A stretch of DNA of 64,000 nucleotides from NCBI RefSeq assembly GCF_017316125.1, contig NZ_JAFLWA010000038.1:41550-105549 (forward strand), written 5' to 3'. The number at the start of each line of letters is the position of its first letter. Positions within the stretch are counted from its first letter, which is position 1. The notes beneath the pieces were generated by a model. It was not told the origin of the DNA. It saw only the letters and a list, made by a program, of their open reading frames with translations, and ran no database searches. Origin of the DNA: Enterococcus sp. DIV0660C (GTDB taxonomy: Bacteria > Bacillota > Bacilli > Lactobacillales > Enterococcaceae). The translations under genes and the position numbers were made by a program. Positions 28,640 through 37,348 of this stretch are shown piece after piece.

Positions 28640-29095
28640 TTATTGATTGTCAACAAACACTTGAGTCAATGTTTGATAGATTTGTGCCACATCAGTTGGT
28701 GTACCACGTAGTTCATAATCAGCTAAAAAAGGAAATCCAAACTGTTGCGCGTATTGTTTAGCTGTTAAACAATATTGATTATTGAAATTTTTGTTGCCGC
28801 TACCAACAACACCTAAACAATAGCGATAATTATTTTGAAATTCTAGATATTCACGCATCGTTTCAGTCAAAATTTCAGTATCACCATTATCAACTCCGTT
28901 CCCGCCTTCCAAATAAGTCGGAACAAATGTAAAGAAGGGTTCAGTTTCTTGTTCAAAATCACTATTTTCATGAATTTCTTTCAGCGTGATTTCAGGTAAA
29001 GTGTTATCTTCTTGATGTTGTTCTTGTGCATATTCCATCAAGTGACGAGCGAAAGCACGCGTATTACCAGAGATTGAGATATATAAAATGTTCAT
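28640..29095 (-). CDS. nrdI: NrdI-like flavodoxin
   Basis: A 151-residue flavodoxin-fold protein. It starts MNILYISISGNTRAF (FMN phosphate loop SGNT at 9-12) and has GVVGSGNKNFNNQYC and ADYELRGTPTDV near the end, characteristic of NrdI. NrdI supplies oxidant to assemble the manganese radical cofactor of class Ib ribonucleotide reductase. Usually it sits with nrdE and nrdF; here it stands alone, so those genes must be elsewhere. GGAGGAAC on the minus strand fits ATG 29095. Confidence 0.87.
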   Translation of the reverse strand: MNILYISISGNTRAFARHLMEYAQEQHQEDNTLPEITLKEIHENSDFEQETEPFFTFVPTYLEGGNGVDNGDTEILTETMREYLEFQNNYRYCLGVVGSGNKNFNNQYCLTAKQYAQQFGFPFLADYELRGTPTDVAQIYQTLTQVFVDNQ

Positions 29096-29303
29096 TTGAG
29101 TTCCTCCTATTCGTCTGTTTAGTATAGCATGTTTTTTAGGAAACAGAAGAAAGAAAAAGGCGAATGTTTATGCGGTGTTATGTGAATAATTAGAAAAAAA
29201 TGTATAAAATAATAATTTTGTGAGAGTTTTGATGAAATGACGAAAAGCAACAGTGGTTTGTTATAATTTGATAAAAGCGGTTTTTTATTTGGAGGATACT
29301 TGC

Positions 29304-30731
29304 ATGAATGAGATAGAGCGACAGAAAAAAGGGATCGGGCTAATTCCGTTAGCTGCCATGGTCATTGGTTCGGCGATCGGAGGCGGTGTTTTTGGTATCA
29401 TGACGGACATCTCTGGTTCAGCAGGAGGTGCAGCGCTCTTTAGTTGGTTACTTGTCGGCTCGGCAATGTTGATGTTATCTTTGTCTATTAACAATTTGAA
29501 CAAGAAACGACCAGATTTAGAAGGCGGAATCTTTAGCTACGCGGAAGCGGGCTTTGGTCGGTTCGCAGGATTTATCAGTGGTTGGGGCTATTGGCTGACT
29601 TGTTGGTTAGGAAATGTTGCCTTTGCAACGTTACTGATGAGTGCATTGGGCTATTTTTTCCCAGTATTTGCTGGTGGCCAAAATATTCCTTCCGTGGTGA
29701 TGAGCACTCTTTTACTTTGGGGATATGCTTGGTTGGTCAATCGTGGCGTAGAAAATGCGAGTATCGTAAATGCAATCGTGACGATTTGCAAATTAGTTCC
29801 ACTCTTTTTGTTCATTGTTGTAGCAATCAGTACGTTCTCGATTCAACAATTTATTGCAAACTTTTCAAGTGATATTATTTTGACAGCCAATGGGCAAGTT
29901 GTTCCATTTTCAAGTCAAATTTTAAGTTGTATCATGGTAATGCTCTGGGTCTTTGTCGGGATTGAAGGAGCATCTGTTGTTGGTTCGCGTGCAAAGAAAA
30001 AATCAGATGTTGGGAAAGCAACGATTTTAGGGATTCTTGGCTTAATTTTGATTTATGTGTTAGTTTCCATGCTTCCATACGGAACGATGCCCATGAAAGA
30101 ACTTCAATCGATCCAAACACAACCAGCTATGGGATACGTGTTTGAGAAAATGGTTGGTAAATGGGGAGCCATCGTGATAAATGGTGGTTTGATCATTTCT
30201 TTATTTGGCGTATGGCTTTCGTGGACGATTTTGCCAGTAGAAACAATGCGTAATATGGCACAGGATGGTCTGTTGCCAAACAGTTGGGGCAAAGTAAATG
30301 CGCAAGGTGCGCCGACTTTCGCAATTGTTTTAACAACGTTATGTACAAATGTCTTCTTGTTATCACTTTTATTTACGGATAGTGCGTATAATTTTGCGTA
30401 TACTTTGGGGACGGCAGCAATTTTCTTTACGTGGTTATTTCTTGGATTGTATCAAATGAAGTTGTCTTATCAACGTCGTGAAATCGGACAGTTTTTGATT
30501 GGATTATTAGCAAGTGCCTTTCAAGTTTGGGCAATGTTTGTTGTTGCTTTTAATGAAGTCATGCTCGTTTTAGTTCTTTTCTTGCCAGGTATTTACTTCT
30601 ATCTTCAAGCTAGAAAAGAGCAGGAACAACCAGTCGACCATGTGAAAATCGATCGCTTCTTGTTGATTTTAGTCACTTTAGTAGGGGCCGTAGCCTTACT
30701 TCTATTTGGGACAGGAAAACTTCATGTGTAG
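29304..30731 (+). CDS. Basic amino acid / polyamine antiporter (APC superfamily, ArcD-like)
   Basis: A 475-residue protein of about twelve to thirteen hydrophobic segments. GSAIGGGVFGIMTDISG near the N-terminus and FVGIEGASVVGSRAKKKSDVGKAT in the middle are typical of arginine/ornithine and lysine antiporters. It probably exchanges cationic amino acids. GGAGG sets ATG 29304; the frame extends upstream through the promoter, where an extended -10 (TGtTATAAT, 29259-29267) is visible. No arginine deiminase genes are nearby, so the substrate pair is open. Confidence 0.82.
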   Translation: MNEIERQKKGIGLIPLAAMVIGSAIGGGVFGIMTDISGSAGGAALFSWLLVGSAMLMLSLSINNLNKKRPDLEGGIFSYAEAGFGRFAGFISGWGYWLTCWLGNVAFATLLMSALGYFFPVFAGGQNIPSVVMSTLLLWGYAWLVNRGVENASIVNAIVTICKLVPLFLFIVVAISTFSIQQFIANFSSDIILTANGQVVPFSSQILSCIMVMLWVFVGIEGASVVGSRAKKKSDVGKATILGILGLILIYVLVSMLPYGTMPMKELQSIQTQPAMGYVFEKMVGKWGAIVINGGLIISLFGVWLSWTILPVETMRNMAQDGLLPNSWGKVNAQGAPTFAIVLTTLCTNVFLLSLLFTDSAYNFAYTLGTAAIFFTWLFLGLYQMKLSYQRREIGQFLIGLLASAFQVWAMFVVAFNEVMLVLVLFLPGIYFYLQARKEQEQPVDHVKIDRFLLILVTLVGAVALLLFGTGKLHV

Positions 30732-30787
30732 TTGATAGCAAGTTCTTTAAAGAGTGAAAAAAGTTATGAATAGAAAGTCTTGAAATA

Positions 30788-30842
30788 ATAAACAAAGAAG
30801 GTAGCTAAGGGGAAGAACCTTAGTTACCTTCTTCTTTGTTTA
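30788..30842 (+). terminator. Terminator after the APC antiporter gene
   Basis: Long hairpin with arms AACAAAGAAGGTAgCTAAGG and CCTTAGtTACCTTCTTcTTTGTT, ending in T residues. Confidence 0.88.
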
Positions 30843-30951
30843 AAAGGGGAAAGCTACTTGCACACTATTAATAGCGTAATACAAATCAATAAAAATGATA
30901 GCTGTTTTTGACGTAACGTACGCAAATTGACCGAATTCATTTTTTTCTTTT

Positions 30952-31272
30952 TTAATGACCACTTGTCATTTTGATGCCAACGATACTAATCAATAAAAGT
31001 CCGACAAAAAGCCAAGTTGCTGTATTCAATTTGTCATGAAACAAGACAACACCGATGATAACGGAACCCAGCGCTCCAATCCCTGTCCAGATAGGATAAG
31101 ACAAACTCATAGGTAGGTGTTTGATGGCTTTTGATAAAAAATAAAAACTGGCAATCATGCCAATAATCGTATAGATCGAATAATTGACTTTTGAAAAACC
31201 ATCACTCCATTTCATCATTGTTGACCAGAATACTTCTAGAACCCCCGCTACAATTAATTCTAACCATGCCAT
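30952..31272 (-). CDS. gdx: Small multidrug resistance family protein, guanidinium exporter-like
   Basis: A 106-residue protein with four transmembrane helices. The essential Glu13 lies in LEVFWS, followed by KWSDGF at 21-26. The Gdx/SugE subgroup, which exports guanidinium with protons, shows K-Y/W-S-x-G-F at this place, whereas EmrE/Qac types differ. GGAG eight bases ahead makes ATG 31272 the better start than the TTG two codons upstream. An attenuator in the leader adds support for a guanidine-regulated exporter. Confidence 0.75.
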   Translation of the reverse strand: MAWLELIVAGVLEVFWSTMMKWSDGFSKVNYSIYTIIGMIASFYFLSKAIKHLPMSLSYPIWTGIGALGSVIIGVVLFHDKLNTATWLFVGLLLISIVGIKMTSGH

Positions 31273-31302
31273 AACCAATGCTCCTTTCTAAAATTTTGAA
31301 CA

Positions 31303-31401
31303 CAAAAAAGAGGAGGACCATTCCTTCAAAGACCTAACGGAATGATCATCCTCATATGCTACCCGGTGGCAGCTTTGTATTCGATTGATAGTGTCAGTAT
31401 A
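31303..31401 (-). promoter_or_regulatory. Leader attenuator of the SMR gene, candidate guanidine riboswitch
   Basis: Reading the minus strand: an extended -10 (TGcTATACT, plus-strand 31396-31401), then the hairpin GCTGCC-accg-GGTAGC (31358-31373). Next comes a terminator (GAGGAtGatCATTCC / GGAATGgtCctCCTC with six T, 31304-31353), then the ribosome site. A small hairpin with a conserved-looking ACCG loop right before a terminator, in front of a Gdx-like gene, resembles the guanidine-IV (mepA) arrangement. The class is a guess from memory of the layout; the attenuator itself is clear. Confidence 0.55.
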
Positions 31402-31555
31402 GCACATTGTACATACGTTGGCATTTCTAAAGATAAAAAAACATTATCCAACAAAATTGTAAGAGAAATAATTGTTCTTAGAATGGTGACATTCCTTATT
31501 ACTTAGTATACTTGACAAATGTTATTAAATAATGAAAATCGTTGGAGGTTCAAGA

Positions 31556-32344
31556 GTGGCTTTTAAAGGAATAAATAGTTTTCAATTAAAATGGTTCGCA
31601 ATTGTTTTTATGGTCGTGGATCACGTAAATAGTTATTTTGGGTCACAGTTAGGTTTTCCCTTGTGGGTAGCTTGGTTAGGGAGATTTGTTGCACCATTAT
31701 TTGTCTTCTTATTAGTAGAAGGGTTCAGGCATACACGGAGTCGAGCAAAGTATGCGAAGCGTTTGGGCTTGGCGGCACTTGTCACGGCAAGTGGAAATGT
31801 CGTGTATCAATTGCTGACAGGCGCTTATATTGATCCTTTGACACATCAACCTAATTACTTTTTGTTTTTAGGGCCGCATAATATTTTTCTTACGCTATTT
31901 CTTTTGTTTTGTATGATGTGGGTGCTAGCTGTCATGAAACAAAGCAGTGTAGGTCAAAGAACTATTTTGATTTTGACATTTTTAGTTTTGCTTGTACTCA
32001 CGGCAGCATCAGAAGGAGGGATCTATCTGATTCCAATGATGCTTATGATGTTTGTTTTCCAAGAAGAAAGGCAAAGAAACAAATTATTCATCGGTATTTT
32101 TGTCTATACTATGATTTTACTTGGCCTAGCTATTGCTAGTTACGTCCAGATGCCGGTATATCAAAGTTTGTATGGTTATTTAACTTTTGATAACGAATTT
32201 ATGATGGTGACAGTTATTCCATTAATTGGATTGTATAATGGACAATTAGGTGGAACAGGTAGTAAATGGAATAAATATTTCTTCTATGTTTTTTATCCTG
32301 TTCACCTTTGGATCATTTATTTTATCTTCTACTTGATAGGCTAA
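31556..32344 (+). CDS. TraX-family membrane protein
   Basis: A 262-residue protein with seven to eight hydrophobic segments. LKWFAIVFMVVDHVNSYF near the start and LGRFVAPLFVFLLVEGFRHTRSR are TraX-family features. In F plasmids TraX acetylates pilin; chromosomal homologs in Firmicutes are unassigned acyltransferase-like proteins. The frame opens at ATG 31532, but TTGGAGG sits between that ATG and GTG 31556 with seven-base spacing, so GTG is the likely start. Confidence 0.75.
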   Translation: MAFKGINSFQLKWFAIVFMVVDHVNSYFGSQLGFPLWVAWLGRFVAPLFVFLLVEGFRHTRSRAKYAKRLGLAALVTASGNVVYQLLTGAYIDPLTHQPNYFLFLGPHNIFLTLFLLFCMMWVLAVMKQSSVGQRTILILTFLVLLVLTAASEGGIYLIPMMLMMFVFQEERQRNKLFIGIFVYTMILLGLAIASYVQMPVYQSLYGYLTFDNEFMMVTVIPLIGLYNGQLGGTGSKWNKYFFYVFYPVHLWIIYFIFYLIG

Positions 32345-32353
32345 AGTTCTTAT

Positions 32354-32394
32354 AAAAAACTGTAATCGTTGTGTGACTGATTACAGTTTTTTTG
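32354..32394 (+). terminator. Terminator after the TraX-like gene
   Basis: AAAAACTGTAATC and GATTACAGTTTTT arms with an eleven-base loop and T-run. Confidence 0.88.
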
Positions 32395-32517
32395 ATTTTG
32401 ACAACCAATTGACAGAATTTTCGCACATTGAAGTTTTTTCATTTGATTTCATCTATATTTTCATTCGGATTTGTTTTATAATTAAAAAATATCTTGTTAT
32501 TTGGGGGATGAAAACAA

Positions 32518-33207
32518 ATGGAGAATTATCTGAGCCTTTTAGGCGTTTTAATTGTTATTATTGGTTTTGCACTAAAATTAGATTCAATCTTGATTGTGAT
32601 GGTTGCTTTAGTCGTGACTGCTTTAACAGGTGGTTTAGGGATTAATGGCATGCTTGAATTATTAGGAACCAGCTTTGTAAATAATCGAGGAATGGCTATT
32701 TTTATTATTATCATGTTAGCAACCGGAACGTTAGAAAGAAATGGGCTGAAAGAGTCTGCTGCCGCTTTGATCCAACGATTTAAAAAAGTTTCAGCTGGCA
32801 TGATCATCGATATTTACGGAGTTTTCCGAATGATTTTTGCGGCATTTAATGTAAGCTTTGGGGGCGTTGCAGGTTTTGTTCGTCCAATTATTTTACCAAT
32901 GGCATTAGGTACCGTTGAATCAAAAGGACTGAAAGTTCACCCAGAACACGAAGAAGAGCTTAAAGGAATGGCATCTGCTATGGAAAATATTTGCTGGTTC
33001 TTTGGACAAGTTTTATTTATCGGTGGTGCGGGCGCCTTGCTTGTACAATCAACACTAAAAGATTTAGGTTACGAAGTGACTTTAGGACAACTAGCCTTGG
33101 TTGAAGTACCAGTAGCCCTTACGGCATTAGTTGTTTCTAGCATTTATTTCTATTTAAAAGAAAAGAAATTAGCGAAGAAGTACTATTCTCAAGAAAAGGA
33201 GCAATAA
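32518..33207 (+). CDS. 5-oxoproline transporter subunit, DUF969 family
   Basis: A 229-residue polytopic protein of the DUF969 family (LLGVLIVIIGFALKLDSI at the N-terminus, MAIFIIIMLATGTLERNGL, then FGGVAGFVRPIILP). DUF969 and DUF979 proteins occur as adjacent pairs next to pyrrolidone carboxyl peptidase genes and are annotated as a 5-oxoproline transporter. The same triplet is seen here. GGGGGATGAAAACAA precedes ATG 32518; the next gene starts one base after the stop. Confidence 0.85.
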   Translation: MENYLSLLGVLIVIIGFALKLDSILIVMVALVVTALTGGLGINGMLELLGTSFVNNRGMAIFIIIMLATGTLERNGLKESAAALIQRFKKVSAGMIIDIYGVFRMIFAAFNVSFGGVAGFVRPIILPMALGTVESKGLKVHPEHEEELKGMASAMENICWFFGQVLFIGGAGALLVQSTLKDLGYEVTLGQLALVEVPVALTALVVSSIYFYLKEKKLAKKYYSQEKEQ

Positions 33208-33208
33208 G

Positions 33209-34153
33209 ATGAATTTTTTTACGAATCCTGCTATTTTATTAAGTGATAAATTACTTGAAATTTTATATATCATCATGGGTCTAGTCTTGATTTATACAGG
33301 GCTACGAAATCTACTTGATAAAACGAATCCGCATCGCTATGGCTCGGCCTTTTTTTGGGCAACATTAGGTGTCGTGATTGCGGCTGGTCGATGGCTGCCA
33401 CCGCTAGTAAGTGGTATCTTGATTTTTGCTATGACGATTCCGGCCATTGCGAAAAGAGTCAGCAAAGGTGACAGCCACTTGCCTTCAAAAGAATATATGG
33501 AAAAAATGTCAAGTAAACTAGGCATGAAAATTTTTATTCCAGCGTTAAGTATTGGGGTATTTGCAATTCTGTTTGCCTTGTTCACTAAGTTAGGTGCTTT
33601 AGTCGGTGTTGGTGTCGGCGTCTTTGCAGCGATGGCAATCTTGATGTTCTTTTCTCGCGACAATCAGCCTACCACGTTCTTAGATGATGCAGCTGATATG
33701 TTAGGAACAGTTGGTCCGTTGAGTATGTTGCCAATGTTACTTGCTTCATTAGGTGCTGTGTTTACTAGCGCAGGAGTAGGAACGGTGATTTCAAATGCTG
33801 TCGGTACGATTGTTCCTGAAGGAAACGTGAATATTGGGATTATTATCTATGCAGTGGGAATGGTTATCTTCACAGTAATTATGGGGAATGCCTTCGCAGC
33901 AATTACAGTTATGACGGTTGGGATTGGTGCACCATTTGTTTTTAGTCAAGGAGCAAATCCAGCGTTGATTGGAATGGTTGCTTTGACTTGTGGTTTTTGT
34001 GGGACACTCTTGACACCGATGGCTGCAAACTTTAATATTGTGCCAGTCGCTATGTTAGAAATGAAAGACAAGTACGGCGTAATCAAAAATCAATTATTTA
34101 TTGCTTTATTTATGTTAGTATTCCAAATTGCTTATATGATTTTATTTAAATAA
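33209..34153 (+). CDS. 5-oxoproline transporter subunit, DUF979 family
   Basis: A 314-residue protein with about nine hydrophobic segments and DUF979 features (MGLVLIYTGLRNLLDKTNPHR early; GNAFAAITVMTVGIGAPF late). It probably forms the transporter together with the DUF969 protein. The AAAGGAGC site lies inside the end of that gene, so the pair is translationally coupled. Substrate inferred from neighbouring pcp. Confidence 0.85.
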   Translation: MNFFTNPAILLSDKLLEILYIIMGLVLIYTGLRNLLDKTNPHRYGSAFFWATLGVVIAAGRWLPPLVSGILIFAMTIPAIAKRVSKGDSHLPSKEYMEKMSSKLGMKIFIPALSIGVFAILFALFTKLGALVGVGVGVFAAMAILMFFSRDNQPTTFLDDAADMLGTVGPLSMLPMLLASLGAVFTSAGVGTVISNAVGTIVPEGNVNIGIIIYAVGMVIFTVIMGNAFAAITVMTVGIGAPFVFSQGANPALIGMVALTCGFCGTLLTPMAANFNIVPVAMLEMKDKYGVIKNQLFIALFMLVFQIAYMILFK

Positions 34154-34169
34154 TTAGGAGGAACAAAAG

Positions 34170-34814
34170 ATGAAAGTATTAGTAACAGGTTTTGATCCAT
34201 TTGGCGGCGATAAAGTAAATCCAGCATATGAAGCTGTAAAAAAAATGCCTGCAGAGATTGCGGGAGCAGAAATTATCAAATTAGAAGTACCGACTGTATT
34301 TGGCAAAAGTAGCCAAGTAGTTAGAGAAGCCATTAAAGAACATCAACCAGAAATTGTTATCTGTGTTGGACAAGCAGGAGGTCGCTCAGCCGTTTCATTT
34401 GAACGAGTAGCAATCAATCTAGCAGAAGCGCGTATTCCTGATAATGAAGGAAACCAACCATTTGATACGGTATTGGAAGAAGATGGACCAGCCGCTTATT
34501 TCACTACATTGCCAATCAAAGCAATGACTAAAAATGTTCACGATCACGGACTACCAGCATATATCTCTTATACTGCAGGAACGTTTGTCTGCAATGATAT
34601 CATGTATCGTTTATTACATGTCCTTCACACAGAATTTCCGACCATTCGTGGTGGCTTTATCCATGTGCCATTTTCACCTGATCAAGTAATTGATCGCCCA
34701 GTAGGTACAGCTTCTATGTCATTAGATGATATTGCCGATTCATTAACATATGCGGTTGAAGCTGCAATTGAAAATGAACACGATATTTCTGGTAATGCAG
34801 GTACGACTCACTAA
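34170..34814 (+). CDS. pcp: Pyrrolidone-carboxylate peptidase
   Basis: A 214-residue cysteine peptidase of family C15. It removes N-terminal pyroglutamate from peptides. The catalytic triad is visible: Glu78 in SFERV, Cys141 in [11 protein letters not shown] and His165 in GGFIHVPF. It would release 5-oxoproline, the likely substrate of the two-part transporter encoded just upstream. TTAGGAGG precedes ATG 34170. Confidence 0.96.
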   Translation: MKVLVTGFDPFGGDKVNPAYEAVKKMPAEIAGAEIIKLEVPTVFGKSSQVVREAIKEHQPEIVICVGQAGGRSAVSFERVAINLAEARIPDNEGNQPFDTVLEEDGPAAYFTTLPIKAMTKNVHDHGLPAYISYTAGTFVCNDIMYRLLHVLHTEFPTIRGGFIHVPFSPDQVIDRPVGTASMSLDDIADSLTYAVEAAIENEHDISGNAGTTH

Positions 34815-34840
34815 TAATTAGTAATCAAATAGTAGAGGTA

Positions 34841-34883
34841 GAGGCTGGCAACTAACGAATCGTTAGTTCTCAGCTTCTTTTTT
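34841..34883 (+). terminator. Terminator of the 5-oxoproline operon
   Basis: GAGGCTGgcAACTAACG and CGTTAGTTctCAGCtTC arms with a three-base loop, then six T. Confidence 0.87.
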
Positions 34884-34897
34884 AAGGGGGAAACGTT

Positions 34898-36181
34898 ATG
34901 GAAGAATGGAAAGCAGTGTTTGAAGAATGGTTTCCCAAAGAACTAAACAAAAAGAATTATCCAATCAAAGTATCAAAACAATATACCAGCAATCAACGCT
35001 TTGAAATTTATGAACGATTGACGAAACCACAACGCCAATTAGTTGATCAATATCGGCGCTATTTAATCAATTCACGCTTTATGGAAGAAAATTATTTAGC
35101 TGCTACAGACTGGGTATTTGCTGATTTTAAAATCAATCCTTTTTTTCGGACTTCCCGAAGACAAGAAAAGTTATATTGTGATTGTGGGCGAGAATTAAAA
35201 GTTCAATACATCGTTAAATCGCCAAAAACAGGAAAAATTCTAAAACTAGGAATCAATCACTTTGCCGAACATTTGCACGTTTCACCAACAATCGCGAGTT
35301 CAATCCATCAAGGGATGACAAAAGTTGATTTAGCATTGGATGAGCTACTATGGCTAAAACAACAAAATATCGAATTTCCAGAAGAGTTGTGGCAAGAATA
35401 TCTCTTTTCTTTGTACCACAATCGACGAATAAAACGGCCGTATTTGCCAGACGTTCATCTGGCTAAACGAGTAGCAGATTTTCGACAAGCACAGATGCCT
35501 ATTTATTTAGCAGACTATCAGGCACTAGCGCATGAAATCAAAAAAATGGGGGAACAGATTGCCAATCAACCAAAGAAAAGTCGAGCAAAGAAGGAATTAT
35601 TTGAGGATTTTACAGAAGAACTAACGAGGGACGTTGAAGAATTTCTGACAAATTACCGTTCATTTTTGCGAAAAGATTGGCAAGTTGTCTTGCGAGATAC
35701 AAAGGCGAAATTACCAGTCAGTTACTTTGACTCGTTGATTGCGGAACTGCGTTTGTTTAATCGAGAACAACCAACACATCAGTTAGCTGAAGCGAGGGAG
35801 TGTGCACAACAACAGCGTTTTATCCAACCGGCTATCTACACCTTGATTTGGGAAAAGTATGCTTGTTATGGATTTACAGAAGGTTTTTTTGATAGTTTGC
35901 CAAGAGTGATCCGTAATGGGTTTTTAAAAGCCCTACGTCGAGAATCCTCGCCGACCGCTAAAGTCAAATCAACCAGTAAACAGGTAGGCACACAAGAATG
36001 GAAAGGCCTTGCTCACTCGCTCCACAACCAAAAAATCGCTGAAGTGCTTGTTGATTTTGAACAACGAGAGTATGTTTTTTCAAAAGAACAAAAAAAAGCG
36101 TTAGATTATTATCAAAAACTAGAACATTCTCTTTACTTAGAAAAGCCAGAAGTTAAATCACTATTGAAAGAATTGTTATAA
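34898..36181 (+). CDS. Conserved hypothetical protein with a possible C-x-C / His metal site
   Basis: A 427-residue soluble protein I do not recognise. The first 90 residues are rich in aromatic and basic residues; then YCDCGRELKVQY gives Cys94 and Cys96, followed by HFAEHLHV with His121, His125 and His127, which together could bind a metal. The rest is strongly helical and charged. No membrane segment or signal peptide. AAGGGGG precedes the ATG. It is a single gene between two terminators. A nucleic-acid-related role is possible from the basic character but is not shown. Confidence 0.7.
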   Translation: MEEWKAVFEEWFPKELNKKNYPIKVSKQYTSNQRFEIYERLTKPQRQLVDQYRRYLINSRFMEENYLAATDWVFADFKINPFFRTSRRQEKLYCDCGRELKVQYIVKSPKTGKILKLGINHFAEHLHVSPTIASSIHQGMTKVDLALDELLWLKQQNIEFPEELWQEYLFSLYHNRRIKRPYLPDVHLAKRVADFRQAQMPIYLADYQALAHEIKKMGEQIANQPKKSRAKKELFEDFTEELTRDVEEFLTNYRSFLRKDWQVVLRDTKAKLPVSYFDSLIAELRLFNREQPTHQLAEARECAQQQRFIQPAIYTLIWEKYACYGFTEGFFDSLPRVIRNGFLKALRRESSPTAKVKSTSKQVGTQEWKGLAHSLHNQKIAEVLVDFEQREYVFSKEQKKALDYYQKLEHSLYLEKPEVKSLLKELL

Positions 36182-36222
36182 AAAAACTACTGTGACGAAA
36201 AAGTCACAGTAGTTTTTTTTTG
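36182..36222 (+). terminator. Terminator after the conserved hypothetical gene
   Basis: AAAAACTACTGTGAC and GTCACAGTAGTTTTT arms around a six-base loop, followed by further T. Confidence 0.9.
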
Positions 36223-36238
36223 TTTCAAGATGTTTTCA

Positions 36239-36386
36239 GAGTTGAACGTTTTGCGCCACAACCTTTATCCACGGTGTTCCCAAAACAACTCCTCAATATA
36301 GCTTGCATTCACATCAAAATATGAAAAGCTATTTTGAGTGTCTGTTCGCTATCTAGTCGGAGTTGAACGTTTTGCGCCACAACCTT
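36239..36386 (-). repeat. Intergenic repeat, copy D, with duplicated 27-base ends
   Basis: The same 27-base sequence (GAGTTGAACGTTTTGCGCC then ACAACCTT) occurs at 36239-36265 and at 36360-36386, 121 bases apart. The centre, read on the minus strand, contains AGCTTTTCATATTTTGATGTG and GCTATATTGAGGAGTTG, as in copy B. The second end overlaps the pnuC stop codon. It fills the gap between the two converging genes. Confidence 0.8.
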
Positions 36387-37134
36387 ATGCATGTTGATGC
36401 GTCTGATAATATTCTTCTTCCATTTTTTGCATTCTTTCACGTTCTTTTTGGTTGTACCAAGGAGAAACTGTAAAGGCCAAAACATCGTTTAATAAGTAAA
36501 CAGAGCTGTTAACAAACATTGCTAGACTTGCAGAACCATGTGTAAACGATACATACCAAAGAACCATTTGAGCTAGACCAGAAGCTAACCACCAATAGTA
36601 TTGATTGTTGTATCGCAAGAAGCTAATGATACCAGCTGAAAGACTGATTGAAAAAGCAATTGCATCAATCCAAGGACGAGGATCGTCAGTATAACGACCA
36701 ATCAAGAAGCCTGAAACAAAATAAACAAGAATTGTGCCAATAATTGCGATGAACCAACTTTTACCAGTAAATTTACGAATTTTTGAAGCCATATTGTGGT
36801 TCCATTCTTTACTTAATAAAACCGGAATGTCCAAAGTCACCATATAAGCAATCTGTTCACCAATACTTAAATAATTTTTAGCTGAAAAGCCAACAATGAT
36901 GAAACAAATGGCAGATAAAATGCCTAAGACACCATTCACAGATTTCGCAGCGTTGATCGATAGAATACATAAAACACCTAAATTAGTTCCGATAAAGGCA
37001 ATAATCGATAGCCAAGTAATAGGGCTATTCACGAGTGTCATTATTTGACATCCCAGACTAAAAAAGAAAAGATAATAATTTTGTTGAGGCCAGCCTTTTA
37101 GCTGATGAGCTAGAAAATGAAAATATGATTTCAT
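36385..37134 (-). CDS. pnuC: PnuC-type nicotinamide riboside transporter
   Basis: A 249-residue polytopic protein with PnuC features: WLSIIAFIGTNLGVLCIL, NHNMASKIRKFTGKSW, and DPRPWIDAIAFSISLSAGII with the substrate-binding W/N residues, and WWLASGLAQMVLW near the end. PnuC takes up nicotinamide riboside for NAD synthesis. AAAGGAG on the minus strand selects ATG 37134. A palindrome lies just upstream, suggesting repression by an NAD-pathway regulator. Confidence 0.88.
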   Translation of the reverse strand: MKSYFHFLAHQLKGWPQQNYYLFFFSLGCQIMTLVNSPITWLSIIAFIGTNLGVLCILSINAAKSVNGVLGILSAICFIIVGFSAKNYLSIGEQIAYMVTLDIPVLLSKEWNHNMASKIRKFTGKSWFIAIIGTILVYFVSGFLIGRYTDDPRPWIDAIAFSISLSAGIISFLRYNNQYYWWLASGLAQMVLWYVSFTHGSASLAMFVNSSVYLLNDVLAFTVSPWYNQKERERMQKMEEEYYQTHQHA

Positions 37135-37150
37135 GTATAAGAACTCCTTT

Positions 37151-37170
37151 AGACACAAAATGTAGTGTCT
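37151..37170 (-). promoter_or_regulatory. Palindromic candidate operator upstream of pnuC
   Basis: AGACAC and GTGTCT separated by eight bases, ending about 17 bases before the pnuC start. A NiaR-type niacin regulator is the obvious candidate in this group of bacteria, but I could not compare it to a motif model. Confidence 0.4.
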
Positions 37171-37304
37171 CTAGATTTTTTTACCACAATCTATTGTATG
37201 CTTTTAAATGATAAAATCTAGTCTTACAATTAAAAAAAATCTGTGTTATGATATTTTTATTTTAAATTTCTGAAAAAAAGAAAACATTTCAAAGCATAGC
37301 TTAA

Positions 37305-37346
37305 ACAAAAAAGCCAAGAGTCAATTACCTGACTCTTGGCTTTTCT
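37305..37346 (-). terminator. Terminator after the EEP phosphatase gene
   Basis: AAAAGCCAAGAGTCA and TGACTCTTGGCTTTT arms around a six-base loop with A/T runs on both sides; it lies directly after the stop codon on the minus strand. Confidence 0.9.
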
Positions 37347-37348
37347 TT

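Noticed and set aside
32373..32645. 90-residue plus-strand ORF before and over the DUF969 gene
   Set aside because: It begins in the terminator/leader and overlaps the DUF969 start in another frame; the DUF969 frame is clearly the coding one.
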